From Cycas panzhihuaensis (Eukaryota; Cycadophyta): a DNA stretch of 64,000 nucleotides. Location of the stretch: assembly GCA_023213395.1 (NCBI GenBank), contig CM041465.1:150853741-150917740 (forward strand). Direction: 5' to 3'. The position numbers and the translations under genes were made by a program. Every line of letters starts with the position of its first letter. Positions within the stretch are counted from its first letter, which is position 1. Under the pieces are notes generated by a model. It saw only the letters and a program-made list of their open reading frames with translations. It was not told where the DNA came from and made no database searches. Below are positions 12,684 through 23,739 of the stretch, piece after piece.

Positions 12684-12810
12684 GCGACTGTTTAAAATTG
12701 GTTTTCTAAATAGTCGCGGTAATTCCCGCTCTTTTCGCAGAACTGCTATGTGGCATCCATGCACACTCACCTCCTCATAACCCTAAATGCTTGTTTAGAG
12801 TTAAGGGGAA

Positions 12811-12817
12811 TATAAAA
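12811..12817 (+). promoter_or_regulatory. TATA box of the LTR of C
   Basis: TATAAAA following AAGGGGAA, repeated in the 3' LTR at 24425-24431. Position fits the U3 promoter. Confidence 0.6.
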
Positions 12818-14760
12818 CCCAGAAAGGAACTCATTTGGGCCTCTTCTTCATTCATTTTTTTGGCACTACTCTAGCTCTCTCTCTAGGACTGTCAGGGAAT
12901 CTGCTCTTTGGCTCTAGTGATCCTTCCACAGGGATACCAGCTACATCTCAGGCCTTGCTCTAGCAGCTCAGGCCCTCTCTTTGTAGGTCTATATCATGGT
13001 GGAAGGAAGACTCACAACAACTCAACAAAGCTAGCTCCAAAGTTCCAAGATCTCAGTTGTGCTCCCACGTTTGCCTCCTCTTTAGCCTGGGCTTGGAAAG
13101 CCTATCAAGTACATGCTTCTTCTCCTAATTTCTGGCAGTAACAAGCTCTTACTTCCTACTCCAAGGTACCTCTCTAATGTTTCTCTAAAATTCATGTTTT
13201 CCTCCTCCCTTTCATGAATAGTTTTCAGTTATTTTTTTCTCTTAACTTGGCATCCTATAAGAGCTTACCCACTGCTCCCTATTTTACAATGCTCCCTCTC
13301 TTATTTCCTGCAAGCTCACTTCAAGGTGGTTGTGCAAGAGGGTTACACAAGGAAGGGTGAAGGGAGAAAGGCGGGATCAATTCCCTCATTGACCTTCTCC
13401 CCTAAGGGTCAAAACCCTTCCCTTCCTTCCTCTTTCACCTCATGCCTCCTTTGGAGCAGGGTTAGGGATTTTAAGAGCCTATTCCCAGATCTAAAATAGC
13501 ATTGGTAGCCCCTTGCCATGCTAGTTTCAGACCTACACTTGCTGGTTTTGAGGACCACATAAGCCCTAAAACCCTTCCCGGTTGGTCTGTGACCCTTAGC
13601 TCATCCCAACTTGACGATTTGTTGTCCATAGCACTTCATCTCTTGGGTTTGCTTGCGTATCATTTTACTGGTCTATTTCTTCTCTTATTTGCTGTCCCAT
13701 ACAGCTAGTATACTTTGTTTTTCCTTCCCTCAAGGCTACGTGGAGACATCTGTGGGTGAGTTGGCCATTCCGAGGCTAACTCCTTCACTTTGGATACCGT
13801 TTGGCGCTATTGCTTGCTTGCGTTTTGCTTAGAGTTTTGGAGTAGTGTGCGACATTTCTTTGACTTGATTTGTTATCAATTTCTTTGTATTTACATACAC
13901 ATACATTAGGTATACTTGGCATCCCCTCTTTCGGGAGGGAGAAAGTCTCATGTTGTGATTGGCAGGCTTCACGGACATGGAAATACGCATGAGGCAAACT
14001 TCTTGACAGCTTAGTCTTTTGTTGGTAGTACTTCTTTATTTCCTTTTGTCTTTCTTTATGTTGCTTTGTTTTTTTTTTTGCACATTTGGGGAAGGTAAGA
14101 TAGCCCCTTGACCACTCATAACAACCATCACTAGCTAGTCCCTCACCTATGTGACAAGTTTGAGCAAGAGAGTGCGTGAAGAATCAAAGGTCGCAACACT
14201 CTAACTGCACTATATTTCCAGGTATTCTTCTTCTTTTTTTGGTCCTTTCCTGTAGTGTTTTCTTTTACACATATGTTTGTATGCTAAAACACATAGGAAA
14301 CGAAAAAGAGAAAAAGAACTCATACTTGCATTTGTGCATTGCTTTTGTTTATAGTTATTTATATTGTGTGTAGGTAGGTTTTTTTGGTGTGAGTCATTTA
14401 TTCCTCACCTCCCCACCTAGCCCACACATAGAGCACCGTACTATACACATTTTCTTACCCATCGCCTTCTCCCTCTCTTGAGAAGACGCGACTTTTTAGG
14501 GTCTTTCTTCCTCTTCCCGACCATCCAAGGGGTAGGAGGGCCTCTTCTTTTGGGAGGACCCAAGGCCTCGCCTTACGTCCTTCTCCAAAGATTGCCCAAA
14601 GGCACTTAGGTGCCATTTGTAGGTCCCAAATCCATGCTTTAGCACACGGATGCCCTGCGTGGTATTTTCCTTGCTGTTATATCCCACTCATATCCTGACT
14701 ACATCTTAGTTAGTCACATCTTGCTAAACGTAGGGGGACCACCCCGTAGACACATTTCAG

Positions 14761-14778
14761 TGGCGACCATACTAGGGA
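14761..14778 (+). other. Primer binding site of element C
   Basis: TGGCGACCATACTAGGGA, one base after the LTR end. The same site in E reads TGGCGACCATACTGGGGA on the minus strand (62936-62953), so C carries one G-to-A change. I could not assign the primer tRNA by eye. Confidence 0.75.
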
Positions 14779-14906
14779 CTTGCCAGTAAGGGAGTTAGTT
14801 TCGCCTCTCTTCTTGTTGGTGTTCTTGCTTTTAGGTGATCTTCTTGACTTTCTTTTCTATTGGGCAGCCCCCAATGCATGCTTCATACCCTTTGCTCTCT
14901 TCTAAC

Positions 14907-15483
14907 TATTGAGAATAGAAGGTCCAATCCTCTAATAGCCACCAAGATCTATTACTTTCTTACAACTAGTTACAGAAATGAAACATACAATTACATGCAA
15001 GTTCTTAAAATCTGAGATTATATAGTAACAAGACAATGAAAGCCAAACATCACATGTGCACTTGATATAATGTGGTAAAACCCTAGCAGTGTGCTAGGGA
15101 AACATCCACACAGGAAAGGTATCGATCTTTATTACTGTAGAATGGAGAAAATAGTACATCACAGATATAGAGTGCTCTCTAGAATAACAATTAACCACCG
15201 CCCTCTTCATAATACATTGCATAACATTACAACATAATAAGAAAAGCCCTAAAATGGGCTACATGAGAGGACATCCAAGACCTAAAAACTCAACTGTAGA
15301 ATCTAGGGTGTTTTTATTGTACGACCTTGATTCTCTTTACACTTTAATAAGGTTTAGATGGTCAATTTTTTGGGTCGGGGGCTCCCACCCCCCTTGGAAC
15401 CCCCTGAGAAAGATTAGGGGGGGAAACCACGCCAAAAATAGGCTATAATTTTAGGCCTATAATTATTGTCATAATATCCAACA
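14907..15483 (-). mobile_element. Solo LTR, copia-like, nested in the leader of C
   Basis: The leader of C is about 575 bases longer than that of E. The extra piece is bounded on both sides by CTAAC (14902-14906 and 15484-15488). Read on the minus strand it starts TGTTGGATATTATGAC and ends TTCTCAATA, an LTR-like pair of ends with the final CA mutated to TA. It has no coding sequence, PBS or PPT, so it is a solo LTR left after recombination between the two LTRs of a full element. Assignment to copia rests on the typical start and is less sure than the insertion itself. Confidence 0.8.
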
Positions 15484-15508
15484 CTAACAACTTTTGTAAA
15501 AGCATTGC

Positions 15509-17983
15509 ATGCAACGTTTCTCACGTCGTTTGCGAGGTCTGCCGCCGTTGTTAGAAAACCCTTCATATTGCTTCCTTCCATCGTTAAATTCTGATTCGAC
15601 AATGGAGGGCTACAATTCTGACTGGGCTTACAACACTTTGGTCTCAGGAACTTAAGAGTTTCCCACGTCCATTCTGAGATCCACCCAGGAAGGTGACGAT
15701 CCCATTTATTACCCGGGTATCCAACTTCACCCCTCTGACATCCATCCTTCTGCTTATGCAATAGAATGCTCGCCTCTTCATGAGATTCACCATCCAATTA
15801 GTGATTCTTATGAGGAGTGTCCTGAGGGGTCTCCATCATTTGAGGTCCCATCCACCTCTTATAGTTACAAAGACACCCCTCCCACTGATGTGATTGAAGC
15901 TATCAGTAAGTACTTTCAAGTGACTTGCCTTCAAGCACGTCCTGGGTGGTTTGAAGAAGCTTTGCATGGTAGAGCGCCTTCTTCATCTATACCTGTGCCT
16001 CCCACAGTAAGTAATCCTTCTATTCCTACGCACTCATCCCACTCTGTGTCTACACCAACTTTGGGGACAAGTGTTGGACCCTATATTCCTAGTCATGGTC
16101 CTAGTTATTCATGACCCATTTGCGGTGTGTCTTTTCCCTAGCTTAGGGTTATCATACCTTTTTCAAGCCAAGCAAATGTGCCACCCCCCAATGTGGCACA
16201 TGCGTTCCCTAGTAGGCCTAGAGGTCCTACTAGTACTACTGCCACTAGCTGCATGGGACCCACTCTTGCATATATTTAAAACCTATACAGTGGTCCTTCC
16301 CTCTACTTACCCTCGAGTTATGCATCTCAAGCTTGGGGGTATGGTAAGGGGAATCACCTTCCAACTTATAGGGTAGACTCCCTACACCCATATGGGGTTG
16401 CACCACCTACAGGTAGCCCATATGAGCAGAATCCAATCTCGCACCCTCTATTCCCGTCGTCTAGTGTGACTTCTTTCACTACGCCTTCGCAAGGGAACCT
16501 AGCTCCCTTCTAAGGCATTTATCCTCAAGCCCCCTTCCAACAAGGGGCATTTCCTCAAGGAGGGATGGGTTTACCACCCCCATCCATTCCTTGCTGATTA
16601 CCATTCATCAACCCTATGACCCATGTAAGGGCATGTCCCTTCATAGATTATAGATCGACACCGCTATCCATTGAGGCATTAAGAACTAATCTACCGCCTC
16701 ATCCTCCTAAAGTTCCCAAATTTGATGGAACTTTGTCGCAAGACCCAGCTGAACACGTGCATAGTTTTTCTATAGCATGTATAGACTATTGGGCTTATGA
16801 CCATATCTTAATAAAACTGTTTCCATGATCTTTGTAGGGTGATGCACTTAAATAGTTCTATTGCCTCCCTACCCACTCTATCTTTTCATTCTAGCAATTG
16901 GTGGATAAATTCATCAACTACTTTGATGTAGCCCATCCATTTGGGAGCGGAATGAAATCCCTCTTATCGCTCAAACAAGGTCATGATGAAATAAATTATG
17001 ATTTTGTAAGACGATTCCATGACCTCCTTCACTCCACTAAGGACACGCTGCCCGAGGAGCTGAAGAGAGACATTTTTGTTAATGCACTTTGCCCTGAAGT
17101 ACATGTGGAACGCCTCAAAATAGGGGCAACCACGTGTGACTCTATGATTATGAAATGCTTAGCGTTAGAGGCTATTGAGATCCAAGCCAGACTCAAGAGG
17201 CCTCTTAAGCCCTCAAAATATCATGAGGCACATCCCTCAGCGAAGGAAACTAAACCTTCGTAACCCACCAGGTCCACTTCTCACCTGACTGAGAGGACTT
17301 TAGACCCCCTTACTTCTGTTATATGCTCATTCGAGCGTATGATCAAGGAGCTTAAACTCCAAGCCCTTTCATCGCCAACCTCCAACAAACAAATTCAATA
17401 GGCCTCTCAAGCTGCTCCCCCCAAAGGGGGTAGTACCCAACCTTCTCAAGTGAGGAAAGTCGATCCTCCGCTCGAGAAGAAGTGGTACTCCATCCATAGG
17501 GAATGCTTCCATATTGACTTGCATTGTCAGGTGCAACACTCTCGTGATGCCCCACCACGCGATTCATCTCCCAGATGGGCCTTGAGACCCAATCTCAATC
17601 AACCCATTCATAAGGATCCATTCCCCAAACATGGGGAGTGTGATCGGAATGCTCAACAAAGAAACAACCGGAACCATGGTAGATCCTCTAATTCTTGCCC
17701 TTCGTATGGTAAAGGGAAGGGTGTGCAAGATTCATCATCCTCCTCGCATTCCCCTAACCATCGTGCTCCATTACCTTCGCGATCCTGGAATAAGGGAAAG
17801 AAGGTTGTCCAATTGCTTGAGACCACTCTGTTGTATGCCTTAACCCAATCCCAAGCCACTAAAGAGGTAGCCGATGCCTCTTCATCCACATCTCACCTTG
17901 ATCCTCTCCTAGAAACTTCTCTTTTAGAACCCCCTACGCTTCCCAAGACTATTCCCATACGCCCTGGCTATTACGATTTTTGA
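15509..17983 (+). pseudogene. Gag of gypsy element C
   Basis: Gag of a Tat-type element. ATG 15509 aligns with the intact gag start of E (M-x-R-F-S-R-R-L-R-G-L-P-P-L-L-E), and M-E-G-Y-N-S-D-W follows at 15602. The N-terminal third is rich in P, S, T and H, as in E. The capsid core lies at about 16680-17260, with L-P-P-H-P-P-K-V-P-K-F-D-G-T and F-I-N-Y-F-D-V-A-H-P-F. The zinc knuckle near 17490-17540 follows the CX2HX4HX4C pattern known from Tat elements, but its first cysteine is tyrosine. Stops and frameshifts occur throughout (for example in the T-L-V-S-G-T region and near 16828), so no full protein can be made. Confidence 0.8.
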
Positions 17984-18580
17984 AGGGCGCTTACCCAACC
18001 TACGAAGAGGAAGTCCTTCTCTATCGTTAACGAGCTCTACACTGTCGCTATGGGGATGTCCTTGATGGATGTCTTGAGAAGCTACCCTTAGCAACATGCT
18101 CTTCTTCTTGAAGCTCTTGGCCAACAAGATGCTTCCATCCATGCGGTAGGTGCTACCTCCCATGGATCACCTGTCATCTCATTTGATCCCAGAGATCTCC
18201 CATCTCTGAGTAAGCGAGAGAAGCTTTTGCATTACCCATTCGTCATTACCATTGACACTCCTAATTTTATCATAAAGAGGACCATTGTAGATAATGGCTC
18301 TTCGGTTAATGCTATGCCTGCGTGTATGCTCATGGAGCTAGGCATAGTTGCTCTTAAGTCTGTCCTTTAGAAATGCCAAAGGTATGATGGGACTGAGAAG
18401 TCCCCTTTAGGGATAGTCTCCCTTTCCCTCACCTTAGGAGGGAAAATTATTTTTGTCAAAGTTATTGTACTCGATATTGATGTGAAGTACAACCTCTTAT
18501 TGGGCCAACCATGGCTCGACCAAATGGGAGCAATCTGCTCCACATGTTGGGGGTAACTTAAATTTATCCATGAAGGATGA
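17984..18580 (+). pseudogene. Aspartic protease of element C
   Basis: This retropepsin-type protease would cleave the gag-pol precursor. The active-site motif is V-D-N-G-S-S-V-N-A-M-P with the aspartate codon at 18290-18292; D-N-G-S replaces the more common D-T/S-G. The second conserved block, Y-N-L-L-L-G-Q-P-W-L-D-Q, lies about 18488-18525. Stops interrupt the frame near 18090, 18370 and 18555. The aspartate and the hydrophobic flap are preserved, unlike E, where the glycine is lost. It follows gag without a clear boundary, so gag and protease were probably one reading unit. Confidence 0.75.
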
Positions 18581-19258
18581 GTTAAAGTTATTGCCCATGA
18601 GCCTATGCCATCTCACACCTCTCATCCAGCCTGCCAGGCTGTCTTCAATGATGAAGATAGTGATCTTGAGGAGGCTACCCCTTCTGTGGGACCTCTGTTT
18701 CAAGAGACTGACCTTTATTAGTTGAACCCTATACCATGTCATGATCCAAACCTAGTCAGGTTTGCCCCTATTGGTATAGGTAGGTACGGTTACTTAGCCA
18801 TCACGGATGGTTCTGAGTCAGATAGTGAGGGTTATGAACCCTCTCCTCGACGTGTCACCCTGGTCTCATGAGCACCTAAGGGGATATCTCGATCAGATAT
18901 TCCTACTCCTCCTCATTCCACATTGGCTCCTGAGCCACTGGTCCTAAACCAACCACTTATTTTACCTTCTTGGCCTCCCCGAGCGGTTTCACGTAGGTGC
19001 CCACGTCGACGAGCCACTCGTAGAGACACTTCATCTTCACGCTCTACATCCTTGCCTAGGACTAGAGCCACTCCTACTCATACGCAACCTTGCTACATAA
19101 CCTGTCATATCCTAGGTCTATTGCACTTATTTGGTTCCGACCATAGCGAGTTTACTAGTAGGCCTAGCCACACTAGGCCTACCCTTTGTCACCTATCTCA
19201 TATTCTGCATGTGACTACCCCTACCCCTATGGGGTCTAGGTAAACCTCTTTCTCTCTT
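18581..19258 (+). other. Protease-RT linker of C and internal deletion junction
   Basis: The remains of the hydrophilic linker between protease and RT (F-A-P-I-G-I-G-R-Y-G-Y-L is shared with D and E) run on into low-identity sequence. From about 19258 the sequence aligns with 44262-44330 of D, just downstream of integrase. RT, RNase H and integrase are therefore missing, a loss of roughly 3 kb relative to D. The exact breakpoint cannot be set by eye. Confidence 0.7.
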
Positions 19259-19861
19259 TACACTCTGAAATGAGCCTAAACTACCATCTTAAGTTGTTCC
19301 AATTTCTCCCAGCCACGGGTGGAATAACAACTTAGAATGGCCTCTTCTGTTTCTTTCTAGTTCCCCCTGCGGAACTTGTGTTCCCATCTCCTTTTGGGAC
19401 TTTTGTCTTCCTATTTGGGCATCCCCCAGTTAGGACGACACTCTGGAGTATCGTTACTCCCCCTCTCGCTTAGTATTTCCTTCATATATCCAGTTGTGCT
19501 CCTCCATGGACATGTGTGTCACCCTATTTCTAACCCCACATGTGTCTATCACCTCTACTCATGGTGGTCGTGTGTGCTCCTGTTAAATATATGGCCATGC
19601 ATGGAAGGATATACGTGCATCATATAATAAAGCATCTATAACGTATATAACAAAACATACATGTCATCTGTCACACATGATATACACATCATCTCATATC
19701 AAAATGGGGTACCAATTATCCCATCTACATATACATATCAAAATCATATATCACATTATACAGATGGGAAGCCTGTGTCCTTGTAGGGGGGGTACAATTA
19801 TATGACTCTATACATATAACCCCCTGGAGGCCTGTGCTTTCCCCTATCAAAATCAAATACA
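19259..19861. other. Spacer between deletion junction and antisense gene in C
   Basis: Non-coding spacer homologous to 43739-44290 in D and 56195-56780 in E. It includes an AT-rich microsatellite-like stretch with ATATAC words near 19620-19760. In the intact layout, integrase and the antisense gene converge here, so it should hold the 3' ends of both transcripts. Confidence 0.5.
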
Positions 19862-21761
19862 TGAGTACTATACTACTACTATCCCGCTCTTGGGGCATCA
19901 TCTCCTGGTCTATGTGATCCCTCCCCTGGGGACCACATCCCTTCGAGACTCCTCTTGAGTCTCCGGGAGCTCCCTGCCTCGATCCCCTTGTCCCGTGGCC
20001 TCCTTGGGGTCGTCGCTGCCATGTGGGTATACGTCCTGCTCCTGCTCAACCTCGATGCCACCTAGTCTACCAGCTGATCGTATCGGGCCTGGATACGATC
20101 CCTCTCTCCCTCTACTCCCCAGAGTCTCTCCTTCATGTTCTGGAACCTCTCCTCTGTCCCCCGGAGATGCTCCTCTAGGACTGCCATTTAGACTCTACTC
20201 TTTGTATCTCCACCTGCTCCTCCCTAAGTCTCTAGAGCTTGTACGCAACCCTGCAACATGTCCTGCATGCTCCGAGGCTCATCCAGCTCTTGCTGCATCT
20301 ATCCCTTGAATGCTATGTGTTCTTGGGACTCTACAGCCTAGATGTCTCTCGCCCTCGCCAACAGGGTGAACGCTGCCATGTGGGCACCCACCGATCTAGG
20401 TGCATCCTCTGCTTGGATGGGTGGCTGCCCCTCTGCATATACCTAAGGGAACATCTCCCTCACCATGGCCTCAACCAGCTGTTTGATCTCTGTAGCACTT
20501 GCAAATCCACCATGTCATGTATTAGTACATGTCTGCGCAAATACCAAATCAAAAACCAAAAAATACAATGCATCTGGCTATCAAACAACGAGGAAAGTTG
20601 AGCCTCACTTACTGCAGTTGTTGGTTCCTTTGCCTGTGCGATAGCCTCCATCCCTGGCTCTCCACCAACTCCAGGTATCACCTCCTCTGGCACCTCCTCT
20701 ACAACCACCTCTACTATTGGGGCCTGTGCCACTCCCTTTGCCAGTGGAGCTGCCACTCTAGGTCTCTCCATGATCCTCAATCTCCGGGCTCGTGTCATAG
20801 GCCCCCTCGTCTCCTCAACAGTCCCTGATGGTCCTGCCTCATTTGCAACTTGCGATGGGCCAGCCCCATCTCCCCCATCGCTACCATTGTCATTTCTAGG
20901 GGCAACCCCTGCTCCTTCTACGTCCTCATCATTGTCCCATCTCATCGACCGGTAGGGGTTTGGTGTGTAGTCAGTCATTGTGAGTAAATCCAGTGACATG
21001 GCATCCACAGACCTCCTGATATATGCCTGATCCTCCACTCCCCTGAACCAGGTCTGCCACCTGTGTACCATGGGTGCTGAGTCTAGTATGGGGTGTGGTC
21101 CCCTTGATAGTGCCACTGCTACGAAATGGTCAAAGAACCGGCACTATAATAGCGTGATATATGATAATCCACCCCTGCCCATCACCCTGATAGAATCCAA
21201 CTGGGTGACAAGATTTACCGCTATAAGGGTGGCCCAATCCAATCTCTCGCCAGCCTCACACCAATGCATTGCATCCATCCAGCCTCCTGAAATGTCCCTA
21301 TAATTCTGTTTCTAGGAAATCTAGAACAGAATGCATAGGGTGATTAGTTTCCTTACACGAGGAACCTTAGACATCACCATGCTCTATAGAGGCATCCCTC
21401 ACCTCTCTGACCTATCCTGGGCTATGAAGAACATGGCCGCCTCCCACTGAGCCACCTCATTGCTAGGCAATGCCCCTAACGTGGCCGGTCTCCCTATCGC
21501 TAGCACCCCTAGGATCTGTCGGATGTCTTTAGGTGTCACTATGACGTCCCCTACCTAGGGCAGATGGAACACGTATCTCTACCTATCCCAATGTGATACT
21601 ATGTCCACAAGCAGTCTCTGATCTGACATGAACTGAGATGTCTTTACCACCTTCAGTAATCTGCATCTTTGGAGGACTCCCTTGTCCTCTTTACTCATCA
21701 TCTCCAAAAAGCTCAACAGAGCCATGCCAGCATTCTCGCGGTTCTCCACCGCAGTCACTAC
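19862..21761 (-). pseudogene. Antisense PMD-like gene of element C
   Basis: A gene opposite to gag-pol, homologous to 41813-43738 in D and 54325-56194 in E. The N-terminal exon from ATG 21725 resembles the plant mobile domain (aminotransferase-like) family: an F-H-L-P-type block, a block like L-L-Q-C-W-F-F-D-H-F and the conserved G-G-P-H-P-I-L-D-x-A-P-M-V-H-R-W-Q-T. An acidic, Gly/Asp/Pro-rich stretch follows. Then come an intron-like interval (20498-20608) and a second exon rich in E, R and Q. A 3' splice-like site (TTTTTTGTAG) lies just before the coding start, so a further upstream exon is possible. Stops and frameshifts make this copy inactive. PMD proteins act in plant nuclei in silencing or expression control; the role here is unknown. 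Confidence 0.65.
20498..20608 (-). other. Conserved intron-like interval in antisense gene of C
   Basis: Read on the minus strand it opens GTGAGG and ends CAAG, and contains a perfect TACTAAT branch-site word (plus-strand ATTAGTA, 20521-20527) about 22 bases before the end. Length is about 111 bases. The same place holds 109 bases in D and 101 in E with GT...AG limits. Confidence 0.6.
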
Positions 21762-21908
21762 CTACAAAAAATGCCACTCAAACGTGTTAGTTTGTAGCCA
21801 GTAGTCACTCCTGGCTTCTCCAGACCCTCTCTTGGCATCATTTGGTCCAGATTTGGGACCCCTCGGGGTCCCCTTTTATTTTTTTTGGGATTCTGGCCCC
21901 GCACCACA

Positions 21909-21989
21909 CTAAATTCTGTGGTACCATAGAATTTAGGTGGGGCCAGGCGATCACCCCACGGAAAAGATCGTAGCACCGCGATCTTTTCC
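21909..21989. repeat. Two hairpins upstream of the antisense gene of C
   Basis: Hairpin b is a near-perfect 28-base palindrome at 21909-21936 centred on GGTACC. Hairpin a has perfect 11-base arms GGAAAAGATCG and CGATCTTTTCC at 21960-21970 and 21979-21989. They lie about 180-265 bases upstream of ATG 21725 on the antisense gene's side. D and E have the same pair with different sequence. Confidence 0.8.
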
Positions 21990-22956
21990 ACGGTGTGAAC
22001 ATCACCCTCCTAAAGGGGGGGGGGGGGTTCCCGGCCCCCAAAAACCAAATTTTATTTTCCAGGTGGGCCATAACCGGGCCCACTGGGACCAGGGCTGCCT
22101 AATGCCCTGGTCCCGCCCCTCTCCAGGTCTAATTCGGATCCCGGGAGGTCGCTTCTTGCCCTTATGGGGCCAAAAACTACATTAAAAACTTATAAAAAGC
22201 ATTAAATGTTAAATGGCAATTTCAGGTTAGGTTTGGTGATCCACTCACTGGATCTGGTCGTGCAATCACCATCTCGATCCCCTGGTCACTCTGGCTATCT
22301 CCTCGTCTCAATCCAACGGTCGAATCTCTCGTTGCGTGTCCCGGAAGTGGGGTAGTTCTATGCTGCGTGAGGAACGAGCTCTGGATTTCGTACGAGAGCT
22401 CATGATAATGAAACCTTTTTTATTCTACTTTTCCTTATATAGGTGGGGCCCCTGCCGGGTACTTCTTCCTTTTTCACCCTCGAGGTAGCCTTCCAGACCA
22501 CATTTCTACCCTGGCTAGCATTGCATTTTGGACCAATTCTCCTTTCAGTCTTTGTGGCTTCCTTTTGACCCATTTCTCTGGGCACATTAATGGCGCCCCA
22601 GGCAACTCATTTTGTCGAAGCCCCCTTGTCTCGTTTCGCGTGCCACTCCCGTGCATGCCTAAGTTTATACTCGTTTGGCTCATTTCGCCACCCTAGACTC
22701 ATTTTTGCTACCCATTTTTGCTCTTGGTACTCCCATAGGGAATGTCCCCTCCGGCCGGGTGCCCCTTTATGCTCCCTTAAGCCATTTTGGGCACCCTGGG
22801 GTCCCTTTTTGCCATTCCTCTTCCCTACCATTAGGTTGCCTCATTACTAGGCCTTCGTACCCCTTTACAGCCAATGTTACTAATGATACAAAGTCCTCTC
22901 ATCACCTCTTTTGTTGATTACATTGTACTTCTTTCAGCAAGGAAGTCATCCTACTC
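21990..22956 (+). other. Spacer between antisense gene and aRNH in C
   Basis: About 1 kb of non-coding sequence, including a G run near 22014-22027. Its length matches the equivalent spacers in D and E. GC-rich open frames on both strands here are not shared as proteins and look like chance. The second RNase H could be translated from a message starting or spliced here, but nothing decisive is visible. Confidence 0.45.
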
Positions 22957-23379
22957 GTGGCTCTTTTCATTTTCACCGATGGCAGAAGCTGCAGCAATCC
23001 TGGCCCTTCCGCCATCGCATGGATACTCCGTGATTCCTCTAGGCATGATTATCTATGCTTTGGAATCTTCCTTCCTAAGGCAACCAATAATGAAGCTGAG
23101 TACACAGCCGTTGTTGAATCCCTCACCGATGCATGGCATTTCCATCATGGACCCATCATCCTTCTTTATGACTCTCAAGTTGTGGTGTCTCATCTCACCT
23201 AGGTTTACCAGGTGCAGTGCCCACGCTTGAGAGCCCTGGCGTCAACCACGAGGTCACTATTAGCTCACTTCCAATCCATTGATGCTTGCCATATTCTCTG
23301 GGCCCTTAATGCTGAGGTGGATGGCCTCGTTTGCCTTATCCTTAAGCGTTGCCTCCCTCTTCTTAGCGACCGCCTTTGA
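22957..23379 (+). pseudogene. Additional RNase H (aRNH) of element C
   Basis: A second RNase H domain, separate from the one fused to RT and known from Tat-type elements. RNase H removes RNA from RNA-DNA hybrids. The frame is 423 bases, exactly as long as the open copy in E. It shows F-T-D-G-R-S-C-S-N-P-G, N-N-E-A-E-Y and L-Y-D-S-Q-V-V-V, giving the catalytic D, E and D. The start codon, ATG in D and E, is GTG here. One stop lies at about 23200-23202, where E has glutamine (C to T). Otherwise the frame is open to the shared stop, making this one of the best-kept parts of C. Confidence 0.75.
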
Positions 23380-23739
23380 GAGACTTATTTGGTCAGCTCA
23401 TTGCTCAAGTCTCTAGTCACCCTTCTTCCAGTTTGCTTGTTTAGTATATTGGGTGCCCTCACATTACTCATTGCATTTCAGCAGCGGGGGCACCCCTCTC
23501 TTTCATTTTCTTCATTTACAGGTTGACTTTTAGATGACACATAGGCAGCCCCTACGTTGTCCTCATCTCCATCTCCCTTATCCACATGTTCCGCCATGAC
23601 ACTTGTTGACACCCTTGGTCCATATGCTATTCATGATTTATTTATATATATACGTATGTACTACTAATAGTTTTTGGTTGCCAGCATTCACCATCACACC
23701 ACGCTTCTAAGTGGTGAGGCTTTGCTGCTAAGGGGGCAG
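23380..23739 (+). other. 3' untranslated part and polypurine tract of C
   Basis: Non-coding sequence of about 360 bases, closed by AAGGGGGCAG directly before the TG of the 3' LTR. The purine run is the plus-strand primer. Confidence 0.7.

Larger units (their letters stand above)
12124..14759 (+). repeat. 5' LTR of gypsy element C
   Basis: Starts TATTTCCTAGC, where the 3' LTR has TGTTTCCCAGC, so the terminal TG has mutated. It ends CACATTTCA just before the PBS. It contains two hairpins (12624-12683 and 12714-12750) and a TATA box at 12811. Open frames within it are not conserved as proteins and I regard them as chance. Confidence 0.9.

Noticed and set aside
12182-14687. Many open frames within the LTR of C (and the same in 23759-26249)
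   Set aside because: They are short, change between the two LTR copies and match no family. The LTR is non-coding with a promoter and hairpins.
15414-15797. 127-codon minus-strand frame
   Set aside because: It spans the solo LTR border and the start of gag of C, so it is a chance frame made by the insertion.
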